Both the position numbers and the translations under genes were made by a program. 64,000 nucleotides of DNA from an uncultured Lachnospiraceae bacterium. GTDB taxonomy: Bacteria; Bacillota; Clostridia; Lachnospirales; Lachnospiraceae. Shown piece by piece: positions 9,544 through 19,467 of the stretch (positions are counted from its first letter, which is position 1; every line of letters begins with the position of its first letter). A model generated the notes under the pieces. It was given only the letters and a program-made list of their open reading frames with translations. It searched no databases and was not told where the DNA came from. The stretch spans positions 44,777 through 108,776 of the forward strand of contig CAJOMN010000004.1 of the NCBI GenBank assembly GCA_905235745.1, read 5' to 3'.

Positions 9544-9634
9544 GTTATGTATCATTGTTATATATTTACGTTATGTATCTATGTTACGTATCTTTGTTAC
9601 ACATCTTAGTTACATAACATGGTTATTTTATACC
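9544..9634. repeat. Seven tandem 13-bp repeats, consensus GTTAYGTATCTTT
   Basis: GTTA recurs at 9544, 9557, 9570, 9583, 9596, 9609 and 9622, a strict 13-bp period. The central units are best conserved: GTTATGTATCATT, GTTATGTATCTAT, GTTACGTATCTTT. The first and last units are degenerate. The array lies in the intergenic region 69-159 bp upstream of the tetR start. It could be a multi-site operator or promoter-region iteron array. A weaker eighth unit may precede it at 9531. Confidence 0.8.
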
Positions 9635-9710
9635 GTCTTTTATATTATGTCAACACATATTTTCCCTTTTTTTCAATTTACCTTCCGATCGCAACAGTGT
9701 GTACTAACGA

Positions 9711-9743
9711 CAAAAGAGCTGTCCGTATAGGACAGCTCTTTTG
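9711..9743 (-). terminator. Strong intrinsic terminator after the hybrid kinase gene
   Basis: A perfect 14-bp stem: CAAAAGAGCTGTCC (9711-9724), loop GTATA, GGACAGCTCTTTTG (9730-9743). It begins 18 bp past the kinase stop. On the minus strand the right arm ends in a T run, so it closes the long minus-strand gene run. Confidence 0.8.
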
Positions 9744-9761
9744 CCTGTTTCGTTTACGATA

Positions 9762-12536
9762 TCAATCTTCTTCCGACAGATAGTGTTTGATATATTCGAT
9801 AACGCTTTCGTATTCCCCTATGAACCCGTCCAGGTCATCCATGATAAATCCGGCATCTCCCCCTTTGGCGGCAAACTCATGCTTTCTGGCGTGTTCGGAA
9901 AGCGACGCCGCGTCTATCCCTGCCATTGACCCCTTTATCCCGTGAGCTTCTATGGCGTAGCGTTTCAGGTCGCCGGCTTCGGCAAGCTCGCGAAGAAGCG
10001 GGATCTTAACCGCGCTCTCCTTAACGACTTCTTCGAGGATGAGAGCTACCGTATCAGCTTTGTTATCGACTCTTGCATAGAACTTTGTAAAGTCGATCGG
10101 CCCATCCGTATCTGCCTTGGGCATAACCTGTTTCGGGGCAGGAGCCGGGGCATCGTCGTTACGTGCATAGGTTCTCTTTGCGGGCTTGTACATGACTTTT
10201 TCTTCCGGAAGGTACTTGCGGATCATTTTGAGAAGTCGCTTCGAATCCACCGGCTTACTCAGGTAATTGTCGAAACCCTCCGCCTCATACTGGCTGCGGC
10301 TTCCCATAATGGCGTTTGCGGTAAGGATTATCTCCGGTGTTGCCGCATTCAGGCTTCCCGCTTCCGACCTTATCATATGCATTGTCTGTATCCCGTCGGG
10401 ATCCGGCATCATATGATCCATCAGTATTACATCGTATTTATTGAGCCTGCACAGCCGCAGAGCCTCTTGCCCTCCCGATGCAACATCAAGTGTCGCGCAT
10501 GTTTCTTTGAGGAACTGCTGTACAACGACCTGATTCGATACATTGTCGTCAACTTCAAGTATCCTTGCCTCCGGAGCGATATAATTCGGATCTATTCCCT
10601 CAAGATCATCCTCTCCGGCATTATTTAATATATTGTTTCCGTTATATTCCTTACCGGTGCTTCGTCCCTGCGGTATCCTTACCGAGAAGGTGCTTCCCTT
10701 TCCGTAAGTACTGTCTACCGAAATGCTCCCGTCCATCTTGTCGACAAGCCCTTTGACTATCGACAGCCCCAGACCGGTGCCCTGGATACTCTGATTCCTT
10801 CCGGGCTCCAGTCTCAGGAACGGATCAAAGATACCGTCTATATCCTCTTTTTTGATGCCTATGCCGGTATCGCTGACATAAAAGCACAGTTCATATCCGC
10901 TTCCCTTTTCGAAGCATTCCCCGGTAAAGGTCACGCTTCCTTCTTCCGTGTATTTGACCGCGTTACTGATCAGATTCACGATTATCTGCACGATCCTCTT
11001 CTCATCACCATACAGTTTGTCAGGGAGATTGCGCGGCTTGCCTATCCTGCTCCGAAGTCCCTTCTCGTCTGCAAGCGAGACGAGCATATCCGCCGCATCA
11101 TCGAACATCTTACCCGGGTCATAATCCGCACAGATGATCTCCTCCATATCGTTCCCTATCTTGGAAACATCAAGTATATCATTGATGAGCGAGAGCAGAA
11201 GGTCGCCCGATTTGCCGATTATTTCGGCATATTCCCGGATATCGGGATCATTGCATTCCCGAAGTATCATCTCATTCATGCCGAGGATGGAATTGATCGG
11301 TGTTCTGATCTCATGCGACATACTCGCCAGAAACTGCGTCTTGGCTGCTCCCTCTTCGTTGGCGCGATCCCTTTCTACCTGTATCTGCCTTATCTCCTTG
11401 ATCTGCTGGGCGATCGCAAACGCAAGCAGCACATACAGTCCGATGACTACCACTCCGCCCTCAATACGGATCGCGTCAAGGTTAATAAGCACTATCTCCA
11501 CGATCGCCAGTATCATAAATACCAGAAAACCATAGGCAACGGGCTTGTAATCTCCGACATTTCCTTTGACGATATCATAAACCGTCACCGAAAAGCATAT
11601 GATGATCGCGATCGCTATGTTGAGATCAATGTACGGTAATCCCTTTGAAAAATTGAGTATATGTGACAGATGAAGTCCGGCGAATACGATCAGACTCAGG
11701 ATTTCATATACCGAGACGGCAATATAGCACTTTTCGTACCGGTAATCCTGTATCGCATCCAGATATCCGATAAACGGAAGTGCTATGCACAATGTAGACA
11801 TATAGGACATGAAGCCGTCGATAAACTGCGTTCTGAACACGAACTGGAATACATACGAGTTGGTCACTATCCATGAACCGGCTATAAATGTACCGATCGC
11901 CATCTTGGTCAGCTTGATCTCGAAGCTGTACAGGAATCTTAATACTACTCCGACCGCCACAAGAGCAAATGAAGCGATAAGAAGCGCGAATGCAAATGCG
12001 AACTGAAACGGACCGTTCTTCGTCTCAAGGAACCGGACAACATCATACTTATTGCCTACCGCAGCGTTCATCATCCATCCGCTGAAGTCTCTGCCTTCCA
12101 CGATGAAGCTGATCGTACTCCCGGCATCTTCCGGCTCGAGCGGAATGATAAAGTAGGATGTCTTGGCAGGACCGCCTATTACCGGCGCCTCTTCCCTTGT
12201 CCATTTTTTCACAACATTACCGTCTATCTCGACCGTAAAATCAGACTTGGTAAGGAAAGCGATCACTGCGCCGTCGGGAACCGCATCAGGCATTACCGAC
12301 CGGAATATAAATACATCCCTGCCATCTGTGTCTACCCTTAACGGCGTAGTTATGTCCGTCTCTTTGTCAAGCTCATCAACATATGTCCACTGCGTGATCT
12401 CGCAAACCTCGTCTGCCGGAAACAGCGGCGAACGGGCGGACACTATATAATACGCCGCATAAGTGACTGCTGCCAGGAAAACTACGGCAGCAAAAGCATA
12501 TAATATTTTTCTGAGACCTGCTGCAATAGAACCCAT
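9762..12536 (-). CDS. Hybrid sensor histidine kinase (7TM sensor, HisKA, HATPase, receiver, Hpt)
   Basis: 924 aa from ATG 12536, which has TCGGGAG 7 nt upstream; a longer reading would run into the preceding gene. Layout: membrane segment 12-32, extracytoplasmic domain about 33-165, a block of about seven membrane helices (175-385, 7TMR-DISM-like), HisKA with FLASMSHEIRTPINSILGMNEM, an HATPase domain (GTGLGLSIVKGLVDKM), a receiver (DVILMDHMMPDPDG; the usual VDDN acidic pocket reads ILEVDDNVSNQ), and a C-terminal Hpt domain (EAHGIKGSMAGIDA). A phosphorelay within one chain is expected, with output to an unknown response regulator or to the transporters encoded upstream. It begins 2 bp before the K+ channel stop codon ends, so the two are coupled. 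Confidence 0.88.
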   Translation of the reverse strand: MGSIAAGLRKILYAFAAVVFLAAVTYAAYYIVSARSPLFPADEVCEITQWTYVDELDKETDITTPLRVDTDGRDVFIFRSVMPDAVPDGAVIAFLTKSDFTVEIDGNVVKKWTREEAPVIGGPAKTSYFIIPLEPEDAGSTISFIVEGRDFSGWMMNAAVGNKYDVVRFLETKNGPFQFAFAFALLIASFALVAVGVVLRFLYSFEIKLTKMAIGTFIAGSWIVTNSYVFQFVFRTQFIDGFMSYMSTLCIALPFIGYLDAIQDYRYEKCYIAVSVYEILSLIVFAGLHLSHILNFSKGLPYIDLNIAIAIIICFSVTVYDIVKGNVGDYKPVAYGFLVFMILAIVEIVLINLDAIRIEGGVVVIGLYVLLAFAIAQQIKEIRQIQVERDRANEEGAAKTQFLASMSHEIRTPINSILGMNEMILRECNDPDIREYAEIIGKSGDLLLSLINDILDVSKIGNDMEEIICADYDPGKMFDDAADMLVSLADEKGLRSRIGKPRNLPDKLYGDEKRIVQIIVNLISNAVKYTEEGSVTFTGECFEKGSGYELCFYVSDTGIGIKKEDIDGIFDPFLRLEPGRNQSIQGTGLGLSIVKGLVDKMDGSISVDSTYGKGSTFSVRIPQGRSTGKEYNGNNILNNAGEDDLEGIDPNYIAPEARILEVDDNVSNQVVVQQFLKETCATLDVASGGQEALRLCRLNKYDVILMDHMMPDPDGIQTMHMIRSEAGSLNAATPEIILTANAIMGSRSQYEAEGFDNYLSKPVDSKRLLKMIRKYLPEEKVMYKPAKRTYARNDDAPAPAPKQVMPKADTDGPIDFTKFYARVDNKADTVALILEEVVKESAVKIPLLRELAEAGDLKRYAIEAHGIKGSMAGIDAASLSEHARKHEFAAKGGDAGFIMDDLDGFIGEYESVIEYIKHYLSEED

Positions 12537-12538
12537 TA

Positions 12539-13744
12539 TCAATCTCCCGACATATTCTGTCCGAGAAGCACAAGAACATCCCCGCAAATGATGACGCTGT
12601 CAGGTGCGGGTATGATCTGACCATTATCCCTTTTTATGAGAATACACTCCGCATTGAGATGCTTTTCAAATTCGGCAACTGCTGCATTGCACCATTCGCT
12701 CTTACTGCCTATCGTAACTTCCTCTATCGCAACGTCTCCGTTATCCGACAGTGAGCCTACGATAACGCGGTCTCCTTCACGAAGGTCTTCGCCCTCGGAT
12801 GCCGTAATGACTCTGCTCCCCCGCAGTACGGCAAGGAGATTCATGCCTTCCGGAAGCGGCAGCCCGGATACATTCCGGTGCAGCCATTCGTGTTTTGCTG
12901 TTATAACGACCGTAATAAATCCTATCGGATATTCGTCGCTCGTTCCCTCTATATCTTTGATCCTCGTATACTGCTGCACAAATCCCGCGCTTATAATACC
13001 GGTAGGTATCGCAACTATCCCGACTCCGAGGAACGCGAGGATTATCCCGACAATTCTTCCGGCGTCGGTTATCGGATAGATATCACCGTATCCGACAGTC
13101 AGAAGCGTTGAAACCGCCCACCATATGCCGGAAAACGCATTCTGGAATACATCAGGCTGCGCGGCATGTTCTATATCATACATTATCAGTGAGGCACCGA
13201 TAACAAGCATCACCATGATAAACAGCGCAGATATGATCTGGTTCTTCTTTTCTCTCAGTACGTCGCTGATAACATTGAACGCATCATAATATCTGTTGAT
13301 ACGAAACAGCCTGAATATACGGACTACACGCAGCATACGGAACGCCACCGCACCCTGCGGGACTATGCTTGCGGTAAAGAGAACCGACAGCCAGTATGGA
13401 AGAAAAGACGCAAGATCGATTATCCCGCCAAGGGATAACACAAATGCCAGAACCGCCTTTGCATATGAATGCTCCCGCGGATACTCATAATCCGCCGTTA
13501 TAATGCGCAGAATATACTCGACCGTAAAGATGATCACCGTGACCAGTTCGATAACGGACAGGGGATGAATGTATTTCGCGGATGCATCGAAAGTCTCAAA
13601 AAATATGATAAACAGATTCACCAGAATAGACAGGGCGATGAGAATGTCAAACGCCCGGCTTGGCACATCCTCCGTATTGCCTATCCTGATGATCGAATAA
13701 ATGCGTTCTCTCGTAAGACCGCGCCTCGTGTCATTCAAGTTCAA
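12539..13744 (-). CDS. Voltage-gated-type potassium channel with C-terminal TrkA-C domains
   Basis: 401 aa. There are six membrane helices; S4 carries regularly spaced arginines (RMLRVVRIFRLFRI, 136-149), and the pore helix ends in the K+ filter TVGYGD (216-221). After S6 the cytoplasmic tail (about 270-401) contains two short TrkA-C-like beta/alpha modules (PLPEGMNLLAVLRGSRVITASEGEDLREGDRVIVG and a second ending SVIICGDVLVLLGQ), likely ligand-gating. No RCK-N nucleotide fold is visible. It overlaps the end of the upstream ABC exporter by 14 bp and is followed at once by the hybrid kinase, so all are probably on one transcript. Voltage gating is inferred from S4 only. Confidence 0.87.
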   Translation of the reverse strand: MNLNDTRRGLTRERIYSIIRIGNTEDVPSRAFDILIALSILVNLFIIFFETFDASAKYIHPLSVIELVTVIIFTVEYILRIITADYEYPREHSYAKAVLAFVLSLGGIIDLASFLPYWLSVLFTASIVPQGAVAFRMLRVVRIFRLFRINRYYDAFNVISDVLREKKNQIISALFIMVMLVIGASLIMYDIEHAAQPDVFQNAFSGIWWAVSTLLTVGYGDIYPITDAGRIVGIILAFLGVGIVAIPTGIISAGFVQQYTRIKDIEGTSDEYPIGFITVVITAKHEWLHRNVSGLPLPEGMNLLAVLRGSRVITASEGEDLREGDRVIVGSLSDNGDVAIEEVTIGSKSEWCNAAVAEFEKHLNAECILIKRDNGQIIPAPDSVIICGDVLVLLGQNMSGD

Positions 13745-15665
13745 ATGCTCCCGTGTAAAGGTTGTAATACTGTCCTCTTGCCGCGATCAGCTCGTCATGA
13801 TCTCCGCGCTCGATTATATGACCGTGATCAAGCACTATTATAACATCTGAATTCTTGACAGTCGACAGCCTGTGTGCGATAACGAATGTCGTCCTTCCCT
13901 TCATGAGCGCATCCATACCGCGCGCCACAATTGCTTCGGTTCTCGTATCTATCGAACTGGTCGCCTCGTCAAGTATCATCACCGGAGGATCTGCGACTGC
14001 CGCCCTCGCGATCGACAGGAGCTGACGCTGTCCCTGCGAAAGATTGGATGCGTTACCCGTTATCACCGTATCGTATCCGTCCGGCAGATGGGTGATGAAT
14101 GAATCCGCACCCGCAAGCTTCGCCGCCGCTATACATTCCTTGTCTGTCGCCGTAAGCCGCCCGTAACGGATATTGTCCATAACCGTTCCGGTAAACAGGT
14201 TCGTATCCTGCAGCACTATACCCACGGCATGCCTTAAGTCCTTCTTGCATATCTTGTTGATATTGATACCGTCGTATCTGATCTTGCCGTCTTCTATATC
14301 ATAAAACCTGTTCAGCAGATTCGTGATCGTCGTCTTGCCCGCACCGGTCGCGCCGACGAAGGCTATCTTCTGACCGGGCTTCGCATAGAGCGATATGTCA
14401 AACAGCACCTGTTTGGTCTCATTGTAGGAAAAATCAACACCGTCAAGCACTATGTCCCCGCACAGCCTCGTATATGTAACAGTGCCCTGTTCCCTGTGCG
14501 GGTGCTTCCATGCCCACATCCTGGTATTATCCTGCGTTTCCGCAAGTTCCCCGTCCTTCTCGTACACATTGACAAGATGAACATATCCGTCGTCGCTTTC
14601 GGGCTCCTCATCCATTACCCTGTAGATCCTCTCGCAGCCCGCAAGACCCGAGACTATGGCATTTATCTGGTTGGATACCTGGCCTACCTGTCCGCAGAAC
14701 ATCCTCGTCATACTCAGGAACGGAACAACAAGGCTGACCGAGAACGGCAGACCTCCTATCCCGATATTGCGTATGCCGGCCGATACGAATACACCGCCGG
14801 ATATACCTACGATGACATAGAGAATGTTACCCATATTGTTAAGGACAGGTCCCAGGGTATTGGCGTATTTGTTGGCGCGTGATGATACGCGGAACAGTTC
14901 GTCGTTCAGCTTCTCAAAATCCTCGCGGCATTCATTCTCATGGCAGAACACCTTGACTACCTTGGCACCGCTTATAGTCTCCTGTATATAGCCTTCCTCC
15001 TTGCCCAGCGCCTGCTGCTGCTTGAAGAAGAACCTCGCGCTTCCTCCGCCTATAAGCCTCGTAACAACGACCATGAGCGCAACCCCGGCAAGTACGACCG
15101 CTGTCATGTATACACTGTAATAGAGCATTATGCTGATAACGGTCACGATCATTATGGAAGTATTGAGCATCTGGGGAAAGCTCTGCGACACCATCTGGCG
15201 CAGCGCATCGATGTCGTTTGTATAAAGGCTCATCGTATCCCCTACGGGCCTGCGGTCAAAAAACTTTATCGGAAGCGTCTCCATCCGGTTAAAGAGCTTG
15301 ACCCTCATCTTCTTGAGCGTTCCCTGCGTGATCGTCGCCATCATCTGATTGTACGCGATCGTCGCCGCGAGCGACACGACATACATCACTATCAGTATCG
15401 TAATGTACCGGAATATCTCGCCCCTTGCGCCTGCCCAGTCTCCGCTTCCGAATGACCTTTCAATGACAGCGATTATCCTCTGCTGGAATACAGACGGCAT
15501 CGAAGATATAACCGAAGCCGTTATTATGCATACAATGGTCACCGGCAGCAATACGGGATGAAATGAAATAAAATCCCTGATGACCCTTTTAATTATTCCC
15601 TTTGAAAGCTTTTCTCCAGGAGCAAGCCCGGGGCCTCTCCTTCTCGGTCCTCCGTTACCCGGCAT
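13731..15665 (-). CDS. Heterodimeric ABC exporter half with the catalytic ATP site (TM288/BmrD-like)
   Basis: 644 aa from ATG 15665, preceded by AGAGGTGAT; the ORF extends 12 codons further without a comparable site. Six membrane helices (about 40-340) are followed by an ABC ATPase: Walker A GATGAGKTT (438-446), Q-loop VLQDTNLF, signature LSQGQ, Walker B MILDEATSSIDT with catalytic Glu, and H-loop AHRLS. A linker insertion (about 360-400) is longer than usual. The partner is the next upstream gene (15751-17499), whose own catalytic residues are degenerate; together they match asymmetric heterodimeric exporters such as TM287/288. The substrate (drug, peptide or lipid) cannot be read from sequence. 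Confidence 0.87.
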   Translation of the reverse strand: MPGNGGPRRRGPGLAPGEKLSKGIIKRVIRDFISFHPVLLPVTIVCIITASVISSMPSVFQQRIIAVIERSFGSGDWAGARGEIFRYITILIVMYVVSLAATIAYNQMMATITQGTLKKMRVKLFNRMETLPIKFFDRRPVGDTMSLYTNDIDALRQMVSQSFPQMLNTSIMIVTVISIMLYYSVYMTAVVLAGVALMVVVTRLIGGGSARFFFKQQQALGKEEGYIQETISGAKVVKVFCHENECREDFEKLNDELFRVSSRANKYANTLGPVLNNMGNILYVIVGISGGVFVSAGIRNIGIGGLPFSVSLVVPFLSMTRMFCGQVGQVSNQINAIVSGLAGCERIYRVMDEEPESDDGYVHLVNVYEKDGELAETQDNTRMWAWKHPHREQGTVTYTRLCGDIVLDGVDFSYNETKQVLFDISLYAKPGQKIAFVGATGAGKTTITNLLNRFYDIEDGKIRYDGININKICKKDLRHAVGIVLQDTNLFTGTVMDNIRYGRLTATDKECIAAAKLAGADSFITHLPDGYDTVITGNASNLSQGQRQLLSIARAAVADPPVMILDEATSSIDTRTEAIVARGMDALMKGRTTFVIAHRLSTVKNSDVIIVLDHGHIIERGDHDELIAARGQYYNLYTGAFELE

Positions 15666-15738
15666 CGTAATCACCTCTCTTATTATGCGATCTGGTCCCA
15701 CTTGCGAGACCTGACGCCCGCATGAGACAAGTATGTAT

Positions 15739-15764
15739 CCCCTGCTTCTCTTAGGAAGCGGGGG
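15739..15764 (-). other. Hairpin at the 3' end of the upstream ABC exporter half
   Basis: On the minus strand, CCCC-C-GCTTC pairs with GAAGC-A-GGGG around a 6-nt loop; the stop codon is in the loop. No T run follows, so this is more likely an mRNA stabiliser or weak attenuator within the operon than a full terminator. The 85-bp gap it sits in is the largest between the prfA and kinase genes. Confidence 0.45.
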
Positions 15765-17499
15765 TCATCTTCGTCTGGGATGTATATATGTCACGATAAA
15801 TATCACTGTTATTTAACAGTTCCTCATGGTTTCCGACTGCGGCTATCCGTCCATCGTCTATTACGATTATCTTGTCCGCATCCTCAACCGACGCTGTACG
15901 CTGCGCGATTATTATCTTGGTAGTTTCCGGAATGTATTCGCGCATACCTTTGCGGATGATCGCATCGGTCCTGGTATCGACCGCGCTTGTGGAATCGTCG
16001 AATATGATTATCTTCGGCTTCTTGAGAAGCGCTCTTGCTATACACAGTCTCTGCTTCTGTCCGCCGGAGATATTGGCTCCGCCGTGGTCTATACGGTATT
16101 CGTAGCCTTCCTCACGCGACTCGATGAACTCATCGGCGCACGATAAGCGGCACGCTTCCCTTATCTCCTCCGGCGTGGCGTCGGGATTGCCCCAGCGGAG
16201 GTTTTCTTCTATCGTTCCTTCAAACAGTACGTTCTTCTGCAGCACCATCGCAACGCTGTTCCGAAGCGCCGCAAGGTCATACTCCTTAACGTTGATCCCA
16301 CCGACGATGACCTCGCCGCTCTTTGCGTCATACAGTCTCGGAATGAGCTGTACAAGGGATGATTTTCCGCTTCCGGTCGAGCCTATGATGCCGACCGTCT
16401 CGCCCGATCCGATACTGAGGCTGATATCATGCAGCACGTCATTATCCGGATTGTCCGCATAGGAATAGCATACGTTCCTGAACTCTATCGAGCCGTCTGC
16501 CACGTTTTCTATCGCTGTCTCGGGGTCCGGGCTTACGATATTCGGAACCGCATCAAGTACCTCCACTATTCTAACCGCCGATTCTGACGCAAGCGTTATC
16601 ATCACGAATATCATCGATATCATCATCAGCGACGACAGTATCATGAAGCTGTATGTGAGCATCGCGGATATCTGTCCGACATCAAAATCCATGCCCATTG
16701 TAGTGATCGTCACATATGAGCCGTAGGACAGCACGAACACCATTACGACATACAGGCAGAACTGCATGACCGGCGCATTCCATGCGAGGATCTTTTCCGC
16801 TTTCGTAAAATCGCGCCGCACTTCCTCCGCTGCCGTATCGAACTTGCTCTTCTCGTAATCCTCCCTGACAAATGATTTTACAACCCTCATTCCGACGATA
16901 TTCTCTTCAACCGATTCGTTGAGCCGGTCGTATTTCTTGAATATCCTGCGAAACAGCGGCATCGCGCGCGAAGCGACGAAGAACAGCGTTCCGCCGAGTA
17001 TCGGAACTACAACAACGAATATCCACGCCAGCCTTCCTCCGAGCCTGAATGCCATGATAAATGCAAATATCATCATGAAGGGCGCTCTTATGGCGATCCT
17101 CGTCAGCATCATAAAAGCATTCTGGACGTTTGTGACATCAGTCGTCATCCTCGTCACAAGCGAACTCGTCGAAAACGTGTCTATATTGTCAAACGAAAAA
17201 TCATTGACGGCGTTATACAGATCCGCCCGAAGGTTCTTGCCAAATCCGCAGCTTGCAGTTGCGCATGTCATTCCGGCAAGCACACCGAATGTCAGGCTGC
17301 CTATGGCCATGACAGCCAGTATACCTCCAAAGCTTGTTATCTCCGATACTGTCGCGCCGTCCTTGATCCTGTTGACAAGTTCGGCGATATAAAACGGAAT
17401 GGTACACTCCAGTATTACCTCTCCAAGCACGAGCAGCGGTGTTGCTATCGTGCTCGGAAGATACTGCCGGATCGACCTCAGCAGTTTCCTTAATACCAT
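15751..17499 (-). CDS. Heterodimeric ABC exporter half with a degenerate ATP site (TM287/BmrC-like)
   Basis: 582 aa. Six membrane helices precede an ABC ATPase with Walker A GSTGSGKSS, Q-loop VLQKNVLF, canonical signature ISGGQKQRL, and Walker B IIIFDDSTSAVDT, in which Asp replaces the catalytic Glu; the H-loop reads AQRTAS, with Gln for His. These substitutions are characteristic of the inactive-site subunit in heterodimeric exporters. The start ATG 17499 has AAGGAGGAGCAA upstream and lies 10 bp after the prfA stop. The partner is the gene at 13731-15665. Confidence 0.87.
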   Translation of the reverse strand: MVLRKLLRSIRQYLPSTIATPLLVLGEVILECTIPFYIAELVNRIKDGATVSEITSFGGILAVMAIGSLTFGVLAGMTCATASCGFGKNLRADLYNAVNDFSFDNIDTFSTSSLVTRMTTDVTNVQNAFMMLTRIAIRAPFMMIFAFIMAFRLGGRLAWIFVVVVPILGGTLFFVASRAMPLFRRIFKKYDRLNESVEENIVGMRVVKSFVREDYEKSKFDTAAEEVRRDFTKAEKILAWNAPVMQFCLYVVMVFVLSYGSYVTITTMGMDFDVGQISAMLTYSFMILSSLMMISMIFVMITLASESAVRIVEVLDAVPNIVSPDPETAIENVADGSIEFRNVCYSYADNPDNDVLHDISLSIGSGETVGIIGSTGSGKSSLVQLIPRLYDAKSGEVIVGGINVKEYDLAALRNSVAMVLQKNVLFEGTIEENLRWGNPDATPEEIREACRLSCADEFIESREEGYEYRIDHGGANISGGQKQRLCIARALLKKPKIIIFDDSTSAVDTRTDAIIRKGMREYIPETTKIIIAQRTASVEDADKIIVIDDGRIAAVGNHEELLNNSDIYRDIYTSQTKMTPAS

Positions 17500-17509
17500 T
17501 TGCTCCTCC

Positions 17510-18577
17510 TTACTCCATCTTTAACAGTTTCGCGGCCTGGTCGGCGGCGATACAAGAATCTATGATCTCCTGTATGTCACCGTTCATGACCTTGTCGAGC
17601 TTGTATAATGTAAGACCGATCCTGTGATCGGTAACTCTTCCCTGCGGAAAATTGTATGTCCTGATCTTTTCGGAACGGTCTCCTGTTCCGATCTGGCTCT
17701 TACGAAGCTCCGCTTCCGCATCATGCGCTTTCTGCTGCTCTATATCGTACAGCTTCGCGCGAAGCAGTGCAAAGGCCTTTGCCTTGTTCTGAAGCTGTGA
17801 TTTTTCGGTCTGGGAATATATGACTATTCCTGTCGGATAGTGTGTCAGCCTCACCGCGGAATCGGTCGTATTGACGCACTGTCCGCCGTTTCCCGATGCC
17901 CTCATGACATCGATCCTGATGTCCTTCTCGTCGATAACGACATCGACCTCCTCAGCCTCGGGCATTACCGCGACGGATATCGTGGACGTATGTATCCTGC
18001 CGCCGCTCTCGGTCTCGGGAACACGCTGCACACGGTGGACGCCGCTTTCATATTTCATAACGGAATAAGCGCCCTGCCCGGTTATCATGAATGTAACGGA
18101 CTTCATGCCTCCTATCCCGGTCTCGTCCGCCTCGATCGTTTCCACGCGCCAGCCCCGGTTCTCGGCATAATGTACATACATTCTGTATATTTCCGCCGCA
18201 AAGAGCGCAGCCTCGTCACCGCCCGCTCCGGCACGGATCTCGACGATAACGTTCTTGTCGTCGTTCGGATCCTTCGGGAGCAGCAGTATCCTGAGCTTTT
18301 CTTCAAGCTTTGCCGCCTTGTCCTTCGCGGATGCAAGCTCGTCCTTGAGCATCTCGCGCATCTCCTCGTCGGATTCGGCATCAAGCATCTCCAGGCTGTC
18401 ATCTATGTCCTGTCTGCTCTTCTTGTATTCGTTGTATGCCTCCACTATCGGGGCAAGGTCACTCTGCTCTTTCATAAGGCGCTTGAACCTGTCGGCATCC
18501 TCCGAAACATTCGGCTCCGCCAGCTCGCTCATGAGCTCCTCATACCTTATGAGCAGATCTTCGAGTTTGTCAAACAT
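17510..18577 (-). CDS. prfA: Peptide chain release factor 1
   Basis: 355 aa, full length. It recognises UAA and UAG and triggers peptide release. Visible are the RF1 stop-recognition loop region ([21 protein letters not shown]), the peptidyl-hydrolase motif GGQ in [21 protein letters not shown], and [13 protein letters not shown]. It lies 29 bp downstream of prmC, whose product methylates the GGQ glutamine; this gene pair is widely conserved. The downstream ABC exporter follows with only 10 bp between. Confidence 0.96.
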   Translation of the reverse strand: MFDKLEDLLIRYEELMSELAEPNVSEDADRFKRLMKEQSDLAPIVEAYNEYKKSRQDIDDSLEMLDAESDEEMREMLKDELASAKDKAAKLEEKLRILLLPKDPNDDKNVIVEIRAGAGGDEAALFAAEIYRMYVHYAENRGWRVETIEADETGIGGMKSVTFMITGQGAYSVMKYESGVHRVQRVPETESGGRIHTSTISVAVMPEAEEVDVVIDEKDIRIDVMRASGNGGQCVNTTDSAVRLTHYPTGIVIYSQTEKSQLQNKAKAFALLRAKLYDIEQQKAHDAEAELRKSQIGTGDRSEKIRTYNFPQGRVTDHRIGLTLYKLDKVMNGDIQEIIDSCIAADQAAKLLKME

Positions 18578-18606
18578 ATCTGAATCCTTCCGTATATTTC
18601 CGGTTC

Positions 18607-19467
18607 TTATCCGGCATTTACCGCCGTTATCACCCTGTCATTTCCTCCGTAGTCCTTTATGACGGATATATCCGTATATCCGGCATCCTGCAGTATCCGT
18701 GTCACATCCGCCGCCTGATCGTATCCGATCTCGAAAAAGAGTCTGCCGTATCTCGCGAGATATTCTCCCGCACCCTTTGCAATCCTTCTGTAGAAGATAA
18801 GACCGTCTTCTCCGCCGTCAAGCGCCAGGCGCGGCTCATGATCCCGGACCTCCGGCATGAGTGTTTCGATATCCGCGCTCCTGATATATGGCGGATTGGA
18901 AATGATTACATCAAATCTCGACCCCGCGTCGAGCGCATCATACAGATCCCCTTCGAGAAATGAGACAGTTCCGCCGTTAAGGCCTCCCGTATCTTCAAGC
19001 ATCCTCTGATTGATCCTTGCAACGGAAAGCGCGTCCGGGGATATATCTGTTCCGGTGCCGCGGCAGTTGTTCTTGTAATGCATCAGCGACAGGAGAAGGC
19101 ATCCGCTTCCGGTGCACAGATCCAGTATATCCGCTCCATCGCCCGTATACCTCATCGCTTCTTCGACAAGACATTCACTGTCCTGGCGGGGGATCAGCAC
19201 CTTATCGCTTACGGTAAAATCAATACCCATAAAGTTACAGCTCCCAGTTATAAGCTGTAAAGGGATACGGGACGCTCTTTGGTCAAGGAGCCTGTCATAC
19301 TCCGCGGCTTCCCTGCCGGAAAGCTCCTCCGCCGGCTCCGTAAGCAGCTTTTGGCGGTCATGTCCCGTTATATATTCCAAAAGCAGCCTTGAATCCAAGG
19401 CTGCTTCGGATATACCGGCAGCAGACAGTATCTGTGTGCCGTGTGCATATGCTTCGCTATAATTCAT
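18607..19467 (-). CDS. prmC: Release factor glutamine methyltransferase
   Basis: 286 aa from ATG 19467 ([13 protein letters not shown]). It methylates the GGQ glutamine of release factors using S-adenosylmethionine. Motifs: SAM-binding [12 protein letters not shown] and the catalytic SNPPYI (in [15 protein letters not shown]). An in-frame extension reaches 19521 but encodes residues unlike the family. The start overlaps the end of the DUF1385 gene by 11 bp; AAGGAG is 17 nt away, so translation probably relies on coupling. Confidence 0.93.
   Translation of the reverse strand: MNYSEAYAHGTQILSAAGISEAALDSRLLLEYITGHDRQKLLTEPAEELSGREAAEYDRLLDQRASRIPLQLITGSCNFMGIDFTVSDKVLIPRQDSECLVEEAMRYTGDGADILDLCTGSGCLLLSLMHYKNNCRGTGTDISPDALSVARINQRMLEDTGGLNGGTVSFLEGDLYDALDAGSRFDVIISNPPYIRSADIETLMPEVRDHEPRLALDGGEDGLIFYRRIAKGAGEYLARYGRLFFEIGYDQAADVTRILQDAGYTDISVIKDYGGNDRVITAVNAG

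Noticed and set aside
9531..9634. CRISPR array or plasmid-type replication origin
   Set aside because: 13-bp units have no spacers, and no rep gene or AT-rich unwinding region plus DnaA boxes were recognised nearby.
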